Below, one piece after another: positions 37,501 to 50,748 of a stretch of 64,000 nt of DNA (positions are counted from its first letter, which is position 1; each line of letters starts with the position of its first letter). The stretch is taken from the NCBI GenBank assembly GCA_013399695.1, contig VXAU01004742.1, forward strand, positions 197,449-261,448, written 5' to 3'. The position numbers and the translations under genes were made by a program. Below the pieces are notes generated by a model. The model had not been told where the DNA came from, did no database searches, and was given only the letters and a program-made list of their open reading frames with translations. This DNA is from Formicarius rufipectus. Its lineage: Eukaryota > Chordata > Aves > Passeriformes > Formicariidae.

Positions 37501-39236
37501 CTGAACACAGAGTAGGTCGATGAGAAAAGTAATCATGCGCCTTGCCAATAAAAAAGGACCAAGTTTTAATTATTTATTTTTAAAATTATTTTCATTGAAC
37601 AATGACCTTTTTAAATGAGCTCCAGTTGGAATTTTGGCTAGGATGTTATCCGCAGGCTATCACTCATAGGAGTTGAATTACACTTAATTTTTAGAAAGCT
37701 GAGAGAAAAAGACATTCAGCAGCTTAGCCCAGGGAAACTACCACTGAATGCTACTTAAGCAATGACCAGCAGAAAAAAGATAACCCAAGCTGTTACCACC
37801 CATGTGGCAACATCCACCTCATTAAATCTATATTATAAACACTGAAGTGATTCAGACATGCCTTATCTCTTACATTAGAATGGATTTTACATGCTAGTAT
37901 TTAAAGACCAATTTTTAATGTCTAGAAGCTAAAGCTGGGAGTGGGTGTTCCTCCATAACCCTGAACATTGCCAGTAACTAGGGTATTTACTACTGCTATT
38001 TAGTGGCTCTATTTTTCTTCTGTAAGTTTTTACAGTGGCTCTGTATTTCTTTTCCATCCAAAGCATGGATAGGGAAGCTCATCTACACACCATACCTTAC
38101 AAGGAAAAGCAAAATTGCCTTCAGTGATGTGTGCTGGGCAAGCTCAGAAATGCCACGAGCTTGTTGTTTGGGAGTTTGGCCAAGACAACAGAATGTCCTG
38201 CTCATTTCCAAAGTTCGTTTAAAGCCGAAAACTTTATTGGTTAATAGTTCCCTCTTATCCAGGATGACTTTGGTCCCTGGTGGGCAACAGCAATCATATC
38301 ACCATCTCGTGGCACCCCCAAGGTGCAGCTCTGGGACAGATGCACAGAGCCTGGAGTTGGTTCAGTAGTGAAAAGCACAACACACACAATGCAGTTATTT
38401 TTTAGAAAGTATCTGCCACCACCTCTTCCATTCAGTGGACTTAATTCTTGGAAAGAGTGGCTGAAGGTAAAAACTGACATTGAAATGGGAATTTTCCCTT
38501 TAAAGTTTTTCTTTAAGTAAGTAAATGCAAAAAAATATGGATGATGCTTTTCCCTTTGTTTCTAGACACCTCATTAAAAATGTGGTGTTGTTTTTTTTTT
38601 TCCAGTGATTAAAAAAAGCTATTGCCCCCTGCAAGATGAAGCATGAGGTTATCTTTTACCTGTAGCTATAATCAGGTTAATATTACAAATCTGTTTTTCC
38701 CCCTGAAATCCTATTTCTTTTTGCTCAAGTAATTAATTTTTTGTGACATCACATACTTCAAGTTAAAAACACAGGATGACTCTGCTACAGCAGTACAGCA
38801 GCAAAGAGGTTTTTTTTTTCTTGCTCTGCAGCATATAACTGAAAATGCTTTAGTGGTTAGTCAGCTTTCTTTAAACCTATGGCCATTAAAAAATATTTTC
38901 CCAACCCTTTTCCTCTGTCCTCTCACAAACAGACAAAGATAGAAGTTCCTGTAGCCCTACAGCCCCTTTGCACCAATAAAGCTAAGAGAGGCAATGCAGA
39001 TAAGGTACAAACCTCTCCTGAGTGGGTAGATTTTGTGCGGAAGTCTGAATCTTGCCATCTCCAGTGAGGGACCTGGGTGTGTGAGGTTACAGAGGGATTA
39101 TTCTAAAGCTGCTTCCTTCTATCTTGTAATCTAGCAATTTCCTAACCCAGCACTGCAGTTTATTACAAAAAGAGCACAGTTTCACATCTCTTTGAACATA
39201 CTATTATTACTGAACATATCATAATTAGTTCCTGCT

Positions 39237-39295
39237 TGTGAAGCACTTGGACACAGAGGAACATGAAAGTGTTAAGTGTTACAGTCATTATCATT
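39237..39295 (+). repeat. L3/MIR3-like retroelement tail relic
   Basis: The sequence tgtgaagcacttggacaca, then aggaacatgaaagtgttaag and tgttacagtcattatcatt, parallels the 3' ends of old L3-related elements ('gtgaagcgctttgagatcctcggatgaaaggcgctata..attattatt'). The match is weak and recalled from memory. Confidence 0.4.
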
Positions 39296-41595
39296 CACCT
39301 TTACTTGACACATTTCTGTTTTATTTAGCCACTTGTGACCAAGGCATCTGTGCGTCTTTGGCCAGGCTGCACACCAGTGAGCTAGTGAGACCACAGGAAT
39401 AGAGAAGTCTGAAATTTGCCTTCCTCCAGAAAGCTGATAGAGAAGTTTACTGGTAATGTAATAACCAATTTGTTACCAAGGAAGTAATAAATTACTGTAA
39501 TTAAATTTGCTGTATTGACAACCCCAAGTCTCCAAATAAATCGTTACATTGGTTTGAGACAAAACAAACACTTCCAAAAACCTAAAATACAAAATATTCA
39601 TTGCTTCTACATAAGCTGACAATAATTTCACCAGCATCTATGGGAAAAATCTCAACCTTGTAAACTCACAGAAGTCCACTGAAAATGTCACCAGGATCTC
39701 CAGTGGAGAAGGGGGACCAATAATCCAATTTAAGTAAGAGTGAATGTAGGTGCTGTCTTTTGCCCAGTCTAAATGACAGAAAACAGGATCATGTCCTTTT
39801 ATAAATTTCATTTGGTTTTGCTTTGCTTTTTCCTTGGAAGAATACTGATGTATTTGTCTGATGAACTGAAACTTAAGGCTGAGCTTTAGCTCTGACTTGA
39901 ATTTAAGTGAAAGAAAAAGATGTCTGCATGGGATGAGCAGATATATGCATTCTAGATGCATATACATCTATTTGTGTGAGGGCAAAATTGGTTCTGCTTA
40001 AAATTGCATGCATATGGTCTCTTTTTGCATGCCTCTGCTTCTGTTAAGGTGCATTTCTACAAAGCTTGCATACTCAATCTTCAACCCCCAGCGTCCATCT
40101 CTGCAAACACCTATTCAAGTGAGTCATCACTAACTTAATGAAACAAATTTTCCATTGCAAATTTGCAAGTGATCTGCTCTGGGGTATAAAGACCTTACAA
40201 GACACACTTCAGGAAAAAAATTTAAACTCAGCAAGAGTAAAAGATCACTCGAAAAGAAGGGCAGAGGACACTTAAACCTTGAGTTACCCAATTTCTTTTC
40301 AAAAACTGGTCTCTAATGGGTCATTGTGTATCTTTTGTGCCCCCTTTCCTGTTCCTCCTCCATCACAGGAGATACCTTAAGTCAAAGTTTTATGATTTAA
40401 AAATGTGGTCTAAAGTGGGTATATACACTGCTGGTCTTTTACCACATCAGTACAATGTGAGAAAAGTGAATTCCAGTTTGAGATAAGAGACTCTCCTGTC
40501 TGCAGATATGAGAAAACACAGGCCACAGGCTCTTTGAGTAACTCAGGGGCCCAAAAATTCAGGGTATCTTCCAGTGCCTGTCTCCATGGTAAATCAGCTA
40601 CCTAAAAATAAGCACATTTTTTTTTCCCCCTTTAAATCTCTGTACTGATGAAATGTTTCTGCACTGTAGACACTGGCAACTGCAGAGGCTGAAAGCTTTT
40701 ATTTGTCCACAGAACAGATAATAGATTAACATCAGCAATGAGCATTTATTCAACTCACCTCACCAAGGAGCCTAGAATTTGCTTTGTAATGCCATGCTCC
40801 ATACCACTTCTGCTCTGGTTCACGGGCCAGCACCACTGAAGTTCTCAACCCAAGATGCTATTAGTACAACCCACTCCTATTTAATTTTTTTCTGTATGAA
40901 AGGGAATGAAATACTTGTTTTCCTTCCACAGTCCTGTGAAGAGCCATTAGGTGGTACTAATGGTGCTTTTGACTCCTGGCATCTGTTCTAGATGGGATTT
41001 GAGTAGGGGCCTTGAAGGTAGAGGGTTTTTAAAAACCCCTTTGCTTGCCAATCCTCTGAGGAATAACACCTATGTTGGTATCAAAACAGTGAGAATGTGT
41101 GATGCCAGCCATAATGGCAATAATAGTTCATTGAAGGGGATGGATATGTGAGGGTGAGCTGTGAAATAATGAAGAGGAATTTCTCTTGTGAGGCCTTTTA
41201 CATGTTCTTACTGAACTACCTTGTCCAAGTGGTGTTATTTAAAAACTTTTGGAGAGTGTTCTGTTCTGTCCAAAAATATCCCTCCCCCAGAGGCATTTAT
41301 CAATCCCCCATATTGTGAAGAAAAAAGATAAATGCTAAAAGCCTCTTATTCTTTTTGAAAATACACAGAATTTTAGAAGTAAAATGCAATCATATTCTTT
41401 AGAAATTGTCATCATTCTAAACTTCTTGCATTGACAGTCCTGTATTTTTTTTCCAGTGCCAGTGGCCTGAATAGTAGTGGAGTAGCACAAGCCAAGCTGT
41501 AACACGGTGCTTATCCTGAGCAGGAGCCAGGGTGAAATACTCATTCCTGTGTCTAAAAGAACTGGGCTTGTAATTTTAATATTTTAATTGATTTG

Positions 41596-41622
41596 TTTTT
41601 TTTTTTTTTTNNNNNTTTTTTT
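41596..41622. repeat. Poly(T) run containing a 5-N gap
   Basis: Fifteen Ts, five Ns (41611-41615) and seven Ts. The gap sits inside the homopolymer, so it probably marks an unresolved T-run length rather than missing unique sequence. Confidence 0.85.
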
Positions 41623-43100
41623 CCCTGAGAGGAAAACATCCCACAGACAAGCAAAATAGTGTGAGATAGTCCCAGTTCCTTTCCCCTCTTTGCTTACGGT
41701 TTTTAAAGAGATAATTTCTGCAAGGAGTTAGGATTCAGTTTCCTATTTTTGGCACAGCATCCACACTTCTGACTTTGCATGGGAAGGGTTAGAGCTGAGA
41801 AAGCAAAGCTGAGTATTTATATTACAAGGTATGTGAGCTGTGCATAGAGCCAAGCAGACAAGAAGTGCAGAAGACTTGCAGTGCATAGGTATACACCCCG
41901 TTCTGCACAGGGGGCAACAACCAGAAGTCTGCCTCTTTGAAAATGCACTCTCTCCCTCTGGCATACATTCAAGCAGGCAAAAACAAAGCACAGCCCAAAT
42001 GCTCCAAAGCATCCTCTTCTTTGCAGTCACAGAGGCTTGTACATCGGCTGGTAAAGGCGATAAAAGTTCCTTAAAGTTACTGGAGTTAGACATGGATTTA
42101 CTCCCAATTAAGGACTTGGCCGAGATTAATTTTTTTCTTTTTCAGTGCATCAACAGATGGCAAATATGCACTGAGCACAGACAAACTACTGGTTTTTGAG
42201 GGCATTGGTTGCTTGCAATGCTAATTTGGGGCATTATGTTTATGCAAGCTAACCTGGAGGGACACATTTCAGAGCTGGGTTGAAGCACCAGAAAGACTCA
42301 AGCAGCAAAGTGCAAAATACCAGTAACCCATTTAAAGCTAGGGTGTGTGAATGCAGGGTTGGGTGTCTGATGAGATTTCTGAAAATAAGGCAGGAGCAGA
42401 TGTTAAGAGATCACAACTTCATGAATTTTCCTCATTCAGATGAGGCCATTTGTGCAACCTTCATCATGGAACATGTCTGGCTTTGTGGTTTGGATTCAAG
42501 ATAGTTGACACTCAGCTTCAACCTGATATCCACATTTCTCCTGGAAACCATGTCCATGTTAGAACATTTTACAGCATTGTTGTGTGGTGGAATTCTACTA
42601 GTAACAAGCATCCAAAAGCAGAGGTTGAAAAATGTTTATAAACCAGGCCTAGATTGTTTTCATTTACCTGTTCTTTTGATGAATACACCATGTCCGTATC
42701 TGCAAATTGTGGTGATATAGCCAGTATAGCCAAAAAACTCTGTTAAAACTTGCTGCAGAATGGAACCTGATGAACCAAAATACCTACAGCTTACACAGTT
42801 CAGACTTTGTAGTCACAGAATATGAATAAAATAAAAAACCAAAGCAAATAAGATTTTTTTTTCCCTAGAAACAGTTCTATCCACAAATACAGTGGACAGA
42901 TGTGTGGCTCTGAGGGCAAAATTTATCTTGAAGACTACTGAAGTCACATAGTATGGACTCCCCTGAGCTCCAGGAGCTCCCAGAAAGTGTTCTTTCTCTT
43001 ACTTTCTTTAAAGAATTGTGATTTCTTGTGTTAGGCCTGATAACCATGCTGTTCCTCTACATAAGACACTCCTAGAGTGTTACTGCTGGCGGATCTGCTG

Positions 43101-43317
43101 GTTGTTTTTTTGTTTTTGTTTTTGTTTTTGTTTTTGTTTTTGTTTTTGTTTTTGTTTTTGTTTTTGTTTTTGTTTTTGTTTTTGTTTTTGTTTTTGTTTT
43201 TGTTTTTGTTTTTGTTTTTGTTTTTGTTTTTGTTTTTTTTTTTTTGTTTTTGTTTTTTGTTTTGTTTTGTTTTGTTTTGGTTTTTGTTTTGTTTTGGTGT
43301 TTGTATTTTTTTTTCCC
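43101..43317. repeat. (GTTTTT)n hexanucleotide array with (GTTTT)n end
   Basis: From the G at 43112 to the G at 43232 the unit GTTTTT repeats without error for about 20 copies. It then breaks into longer T-runs and changes to a GTTTT pentamer at about 43256-43280. The low-complexity Phe/Cys/Leu and Lys/Thr frames across it are translated repeat. Confidence 0.95.
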
Positions 43318-44160
43318 TATCTCAGATTCATTTAAAGATACCAAGCAGCCATCGTTGTGAGTGAAAAATCACTTTGATCACACTTGAAAATTCTGTACAC
43401 AGAAGACTAAAAACATACCAGTGGCTACAAAATTAATCATAATACAGTTGGAATTCAGCTATTTTTTAAATAATTGTGCTTTAATTGGACAAAAGCATAG
43501 CTAACATATTTAACTTGCACATCTATAGGATACAACTATCTTTAGGATACACCTCACTTAACCACTCTCTTCTAATATGATTTCCTGTGAAGTTAGCCAT
43601 AGTTTGGTCAAATAATCCTGCAACTAAGACTGATTTCTCTGAACATATTTGCCAGCTGGGACTCTATTATGTTAGAGCACTGCTTCATGCAATTAGGACC
43701 TGTATACACTAAGGTCATAGAAATAAATATATATTTTGCTGTAGAATAGTTTTGATAAATAATTCACCACAGAGATTATGTACAAACTATTCACTCCTAC
43801 TGTTGGTTGCTGTGCCTCTGGCCACAGAACTCCCATGATACTTCTCCTGCTCTCTGCCTACATGGCTGAGGACTTTTTAATGGGAGAGTGAGGAGAGAGT
43901 GTGGGGAGCTCACTGCTCTCAGTTCCTGGTATGTCCACTGTTGATAATTTATTCACACATTTTCTTCTGCTTCCTTCATCTGTTTTTTTCAGCTCATATT
44001 TATTATTACAGATCCCTGGAAGTCACAGGAATAATATTAATTTGTCCTCTTTTAACTAAGCCTATGACTAGATAAAATTTTAGTCAGAACTGAAGAATAA
44101 GCTAGAAACCTTCGGTGTTGTTAATCCAGCATCTAAGGACCTTCCTCCTCATAGACTCTG

Positions 44161-44244
44161 CATCCTGATTCAGCACAATCTTTTGAGCATTTGTTTAAAT
44201 CCCACTGACAGTAATAGCCCACAAGCACATGCCAAATGCAAGCA
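44161..44244. repeat. Ancient amniote palindromic repeat relic
   Basis: The sequence catcctgattcagcacaatc, then ttttgagcatttgtttaaat and cccactgacagtaatag, follows the order of a widespread sauropsid palindromic element ('gatcctgattcagcaaagcacttaagcatgtgcttaa..cccattgacttcaatggg'). The second half, with caagcacatgcc and aatgcaagcat, is compatible with the inverted arm. It is well decayed. Confidence 0.4.
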
Positions 44245-47002
44245 TCACAAGAAAATACTCTGCAGTTCTTGGAGTACCTCTCTAACAGCAGATCCTTGAA
44301 TGCAGCCAGCACCTAAAAGTAGAATTCAGTTTAGCATATCCTGAAAAGCCACGAATATAAGAAATCTTTCTCTGACTGTGGTAATGTTTGTTTTTGCTTT
44401 GAAGAACCGGCAGTTTTCAGATTATGGCTCTAGTGTTTTAAAACTTAAAGGCTTCAAGATCAAGACAAAAACTAAGCTATTGGTTTACAGAAAAGCCATG
44501 GATATGTTGAGAGTTCAAATAAAGCTATGAAAATGTTTAAATATCAACATTTCTTTAGAGCCTTTTAGTGTCTTACTGACTAGAGAAGCTCAAGGAAACC
44601 AAAATAACATCTCCCTTGCTGTGAGCCAGTGGAGCTCATAGCCCCTAGCTGACAGTCTTTTCCTTTAGCTCTACAGGCTATGACCACCACGTCCAGCCCT
44701 TAGTGAAATGAATGTTAAATCCACTGAAGAATATCAGCAATGAAAATACACAAGGGAAAAAAGAGAATATGCCACACAGTTTTCTAAAGCAGCTGAATTT
44801 GAAGAAGACAGTCAATGGAAGATATTAGGTGTCAGTTTGAAACTGCAGATAACAGGCCATTGTTATTATTTCTATTGGAACACTGAACAAAAAAACCCCA
44901 CCGCACAAACTAAACAAAACAAAAAAATCTTTGCCAGAAGTAGAATAAATTCCACTCTGTTCCATTAAGCTGCACATCTCTGGCCTGATTTCATACACAG
45001 GAAAGTGAGCAAAGTATTTACTGGTACCTACTCACCACCCCTTTCCCATCTTATAGCATGCTCCTTTCAGGGCTGCCTCAGTAATACCAAAAAGCAACAG
45101 CTTCTGCTCTCTTGTACCCCAGAACATAGCAGCAGGACCACCCCGACCCCTCTTCTAGCAGCAGTGGCCCAGTAGCAACATCATAAGCAGGGCTAGGAGA
45201 CTCATAGAAAACAGACAGTAAGACAGAGTTGCTAACTATGTGCACAAAGTAAATGTCAAAAAGGAAAATTCCCCTCTGGGGAAGGTATGTCAGGGAAGCC
45301 TCGGTCAGGTACATCTGGATTTCACTCGCCAAAGTAATGGTTGCTTGACAATGTTCACCTCCTTGTCTTCCAGATCTCAGCCTGACTGCCAAGTGCAGAT
45401 CACCCTCTGTTCCTATGGACTTCAGGGACAGTGAAGAACAACTGAGCCCAGTGTGAGACAAAACCCGTCATTCTGCAGGATCAGGCCCATCACAAGACAT
45501 AAGAGGACAGTTTTCCCTCTGACACACGTGAGGGGATGAGGTGCTAACAGATCAGTGCAACAAACTGGTGCCTGCAATGTTCACACATAAGTCATGTTTC
45601 AGAGGTAGTAATAATAATAAATAATGAAAATAGAAACCTGGGTATGGTTTCTCTTAGATGCAAATTAAGATTTAAATATAAAAATGATAGGCTTCTGCTA
45701 ATCCTTCTTAGGAAGTCATAAATTGTTAATCAGACCTTCGGCAGTGTTGTTTAATACCAACTTTAATAAAATAGCCGCCTGAAGCAGAAAGACAGTTGGG
45801 ATCCTGATTCTAAAACTTTGGTAACCTCATCCACTTTTTTGTAGCCTGAGGCTCTTACACTACCATTGATACCAACTCCTTTGAAATATGCTCATTTTTT
45901 AGGTTGCTAAATTATTAAAAACCTTATTCGTTAAAAGATTAGATGGAAAAAAGTCATCTCTGTATGAGGGAAAATGGATTGGAAGAGGAAGGAAAAGTTG
46001 AGGGAATATTTACATAAAAGATACAGCTCTGTTGTTGATATACAGAGGTAATCCATAATCCATAATTCATTTAAGAAATGAACCCTTCAAATTACATCAC
46101 AACACATGACAAATTGCTACTGTTGAGCTATTCTACAATAAACTACATGGATTCATTCCTGTCAAGAGTAAATTCTGTTTGAGAATAAAAAAACAGTGTC
46201 ACTACAAGGTTATTTTCCCTGTTGTTCCATAGGATTTGTCTGTCACGAGCCATGTCTCAAACTTCCATCATGTTCTTTGAGTAGAGAAAGTTCCCTTGAA
46301 TGGGGTAACTGCAAAGTCTCTCAAATTAACTGCTTTGAAAATTGCAAGAAAATGGGAAAGAAAGAAAATTGATAGTTTCTTTCTCAGTGTTCTTTAATAC
46401 TACTGTCAGACAGGTGAGCAGATCTTTAGACTAAAAAATAAGAAACAGTCATTTCCTGAAGTGTAATGCCTTTTCAGTGTATGTCCAGAGCAGCTTGTCA
46501 GCATGCTAATTGTTTTGTTTAATATGCAATACAGAGCATACTTACTACTTTGAAGTGCTTATTCATGATGTCATGGATATTAGTGTATATTTCTTAATTA
46601 CACAACAGAACAATCTTTCCCCTTGTCACCCACACTTTCTGCCACTCTGATTGGTTTCTTTAACTAGCCAGAATAATCATTTTGCCACACAGAAGCAAAA
46701 AAAAAAAGAAAGTAAACAATTTTAAAAGCCATTTTAATTTAGTAACAAATTGGGAGCTGTACTTTGTGTTAAATTAGCACTGCAAGCCTCATACCAATTC
46801 AAGGCAAGGTTCCCTGTTTGTTACTGCTTAATTAATCTGTCCTGTTTCCATCTAAATGAAAAGTTTTGTCTCTCTTCCCTATCATCTCTAATATCTCATT
46901 TCAGGCAGCACATCAAGTTAATCTTGCTTGCATTGGCAACTTATTTCTAATGGCTCAGCTCAGTTATTTGCAATAATTCATCCTATCCCAGTTTGCAGCT
47001 GA

Positions 47003-47056
47003 ATCCTGCTTGGTCTCTTTGCTTTGTTCAGGCAGTTGGAGTCAATGGTAAAACAG
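47003..47056. repeat. Possible ancient amniote repeat fragment
   Basis: The words gaatcctgcttggtctc, gttcaggcagttggagtcaa and tggtaaaac resemble a dispersed sauropsid element in which 'aatcctg..', 'ttcaggcaaaactccc' and 'attgaagtcaatgg' occur in that order. The similarity is partial, and this is a low-confidence call. Confidence 0.25.
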
Positions 47057-47157
47057 CTAGTGCAGAGGGAGCCCCACGATGCACTATCTGAGGACAAAAT
47101 CCTACTTCCTGAAGTCTACCGACCTTTTGGCCCTCTGGTGTGCCTTGTCTTCCCAGA

Positions 47158-47267
47158 GGGAAGATGGCACTGAGAGACTTGGTTTAGAGATGATTTGACA
47201 GTGCTGGGCTAAGTGCTGAACTTGATGATCTTAGCAGTCTTTTCCAACCTAAAAATTCTATGATTCT
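47158..47267 (+). mobile_element. CR1 LINE 3' end (truncated)
   Basis: The stretch carries the avian CR1 3' terminal order: ggcactgagagacttggttt, gacagtgctgggctaa, gaacttgatgatctta, gtcttttccaacct, and the terminal attctatgattct. CR1 copies are usually 5'-truncated and end in tandem ATTCTATG-type octamers, as here. This is the best single indicator that the window is avian. No reverse transcriptase frame is present. It lies antisense to CDH6. Confidence 0.93.
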
Positions 47268-50200
47268 AACATGGACAGAGCTGGGCAAGAGATCTTACAA
47301 AACAACACATGACCATGAAACAATTCCAGGGAAGAAGAGAAATTTTTAAGCGAAGGAGAATATGGAAATTTGGGTGGTACCTGAAAACACGTCCTCATTA
47401 CCTGTTACACAACACTTCCTGTAAATAAAGCAGGGATAACCATGAGTTCTGCACTACCATCAGTAGTGTATATAAAAAAATATCAAACATTCCTCTGTGT
47501 CATCTTTCAAGGAAGTGAAGAATGGGACTTGGAGCACCATCTGGTTAAATATCATCTCCTTATGAGGACTCCATCATTCATGCTGGAATTGCAGCTGGAA
47601 ACTGCCATTACAGCAGCAAAGCATACTAACTTTGGGACATAACAAAAGGCCTCTGGTGTTTTTGACTGTACCAACCTGGCCCCAGTCAAACACACCTCCA
47701 AGCTGCAGTCACTGGTATGCACTAGTCTGTGCATTTGGCCTGCTCAGTTCAGCCTCCAGAATTAAGTTTTCTGGCTGATCCTGGCACTGGGATGCCTGCC
47801 CATGTTAGGATGCCTGTTAAGAATGCAACCTTCCCCAGCAGCACCACGACTCCAGCAGCTCTGTCTGTAGTGAACCACAGCTTCTGAGATGTAACAGATA
47901 CTTGCTCAGGTCAAGGCTCGAAACTAAATCTGCATCTGAGGTGCCTGCATCACATGAAGTCTGGTTTTAATGCCAGTTTGATAAATATAAATACTTCTGT
48001 AATAAACACAAAACACAATATTAAGTGACCATTCCAAGAGAATAAAACCTGTGGTCCCTGAATAAGCCCAGACTTTACTTTTGCTCGTCCAGGATTCCAG
48101 ATGTTACTGCACCAGGAAAGAAGGATGTGCAGTGTATTTTAACCTTCTAGATTTGCAGCAACCAGCTTCTGACCTCACATTTACCAGCCTGGTTGAAATT
48201 ACAACCTGTTGCTAAGGAAAACTCTGTCATACATTAAAGTTACTCTGATATCAAGTAGCTTTGAGATATCTGACAAATGAATTACGGTGGCTTAAGAAGA
48301 ACCTGCTTCAGAAATCCTGCAAAAAGAGGCCCTAACATGTAACAATATGGTAATACATTTCATTTAGCAACAATATAAATTATATGCTGAGAAAAGTAGG
48401 AGCCTGTTCTTGTGCTGTTTTGTTATGGGCTTTTTTCCCCCCAAGAGGAAGAGAAGTCCTTCCTATATATCAGAGTGCATACTTCTGTCTCTGATGGAAA
48501 ATGGTGCTTTGAAAAAACACTGAATTTCAAAGCTGCTTGAGATTAGATTGTCTGCAGAATTGTGCTGATAGCCATAAATATTAATAATTATGACACACTG
48601 GGCCACCTTTTCTCCTCAGAGAATGACCTGAAGACACAGGTACCAGAAGGGAGAATCTGAGCTAAGAATTGGTTTTAGAGATGCAACACACAGTGACACT
48701 TGCCCAGAGGAAAGATGCTCCTGCTGTGTTCCAGCAGACAGAGCCAGCAAGTGAAAATCTCAGTCCAGTCCTATGCATCCCCTTTGCAACTGTCCCCAGC
48801 TGCTGATGGGAGCCAAAGGATAGCAGAAAATCCTCCATGCCATACAAATGATCCAGGACTGTATCACTGAAGGGAATTCAATGGGAAATGATGATTATTC
48901 TTTACACAGGTTTTTTTCCATCTCCATTCTGCACAGTCTACTATTTAGGGATACAAAGTATACACATAGTTGGAGGTCATGTTGTAGTCACCATGGAAAT
49001 AATTGCAAAGCTGTAAATACTTCATTACAGAATCCTGACATCTTGATCCAGAACAGGACTTAAGTATTCAAACAGCCTTTTGGACTTCAGTGCAGTTTAT
49101 TCCTATGTTTAAAAGCAAACTGCTCTGGGACCAGGTGTGATAAGTCAGAGACAGAGAAGAACATGATTTGTTTATAGCAGAAATAACTTGGTAATTATCA
49201 GCAGTGAGAAGGGAAATACCATAGCAGGGCATTCATATTATTTAGACTTAAATGGAGTTTAGATGAAATAGAGAGTTTTATAAAACTGGTCGGCACAGCA
49301 TGAATTGCTTAAAGGGATGCGGCTGGTAGACTTAAAAGATGCTTCTGCATCTTTTTCCCTTTCAACCCTGACAGCTAAATTGAGCACCAATTTCACAAAA
49401 GAAATTTGCTCCCCGAAAAAGATTCTAACTCTATATATTTCTACTCTGTGATCTGCCAGAGCACTCTTCGCACTGTGAAAGTGAGGAAATAGGTTCTCTT
49501 GAATTCTTGCAGTGGTTGTTCAGTTTGCCAGGCCAGCTTCAAAAGTGTTAGGGCATAGTGGGTGGTACACAGTTCAGAACCTGGAACTGCTTCAACCTAA
49601 ACCAGCCATATAACTTGTAAATTTAATGCGTTGTTTTTTATGTGTCTTTTTCTACTTCTCCTTCTATTTTATTTACGCTAAGATCAATATCCATGTCAGG
49701 GGTATTGGTGTACACCATGGCCTTATTCAAGTTACTTCCCTGTGACTCACCTTCATATCTGTGTGCAAAGAATATTACTCCTTAGATATTTACAAAGCAG
49801 GGGTGCTTTGAAATTAATTCATACAGGCGTGGACGTGAACGGAAGATAGTGTGGTGTGACCTCTGGCTGCCCCAAACCACGGGCAGCAGCATGCAGAATA
49901 GGTAGCCTTTTATGTGACTTTTTTTTATCCCCTTCTCTCCCACAGGCATAAGTAGGTGGAAATATATGAGGCAGGGAATGGTAAAGAAACTCTGTGGCCA
50001 GTCCAAATGGGCCAATGCAGATAGGAAGGTCATCACCACCTTGCTTGGGGACAGCTCAGATTACTTTCTCCCGGGAATAAGATATTCAATCCTGTCCCAG
50101 ATGGCTCTGGAGCTGCCCAGCCTCTCTCTTCCTCTCCACATAAAACACAGCTGAACAAACTAGCAAAAAACATCCAGAAAATTCTTTGGGGAGAGTGTCA

Positions 50201-50394
50201 AAGTGGCTGCAAGGAGTCCTTGTGAAAAATAATTGCCCTTCTTTTGAATGAAAAAAAAGAGACCCAAATCTGACTTTTATCTCCCATCCGTTCTTTGATC
50301 AGCTCCAACAACTAGAGTGAGCAGGAAAGACAGAGGGTTGACTGAAAGCTGTACTTGCTGTAAGACCCTGGTTAAGCATCCCTGTTATGCTACG

Positions 50395-50445
50395 GTCTCT
50401 GGCCTCCTTGTGTGACCTTGGGCAAGTCACTCACCTCCATTGTTA
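50395..50445 (+). repeat. MIR SINE core relic
   Basis: The words ttgtgtgaccttgggcaagt followed by cactcacctcc match the conserved core of MIR ('tgtgaccttgggcaagtcacttaacctc') very closely. MIR predates the mammal-sauropsid split and survives rarely in bird genomes, so such a well-kept core is notable. Only the core is visible. Confidence 0.65.
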
Positions 50446-50679
50446 TTTGGGTCCCTTTGCCAGTCTCACAGTGGGGCTGTGTGGTGAAGATGTGAATTGT
50501 GGAATACTTGAACAGCTTTTGCATGAAGGCCCCATGTCAATCAACTATTACTTGTCCTTTACTGGAAACAAGACTACCAAATGTCCACAAAGCATCTTAC
50601 AATGATGTTTTCTGTTGGTTTTGGAGTTTTATTGGTTGGGTTTTGTCCCGTCTCCCCTTTTCTCCTTTTTTTCCCCCCC

Positions 50680-50748
50680 CCCCCCTCTGGCAGGCTACTA
50701 TAAACTATTTCGTNCCCGCCTCTGGCAGGCTACTATAAACTATTTCGT
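50680..50748. repeat. 34-bp direct duplication across a single N (assembly join)
   Basis: The 34 bases before the N at 50714 (50680-50713) recur directly after it (50715-50748) with a single C/G difference. The shared core is ctctggcaggctactataaa and following bases. A duplicate that meets exactly at an N is the mark of two contig ends that overlap but were not merged. A 13-C homopolymer (50673-50685) overlaps the left copy and may explain the failed merge. Confidence 0.9.

Noticed and set aside
43018..43364. Phe/Cys, Lys/Thr and Leu/Phe-rich ORFs of about 90-105 codons
   Set aside because: They are translations of the (GTTTTT)n array.
45472..45500. gcaggatcaggcccatcaca, resembling the end of a sauropsid DNA-transposon relic
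   Set aside because: Fewer than 30 bases match and no body or opposite end is visible.
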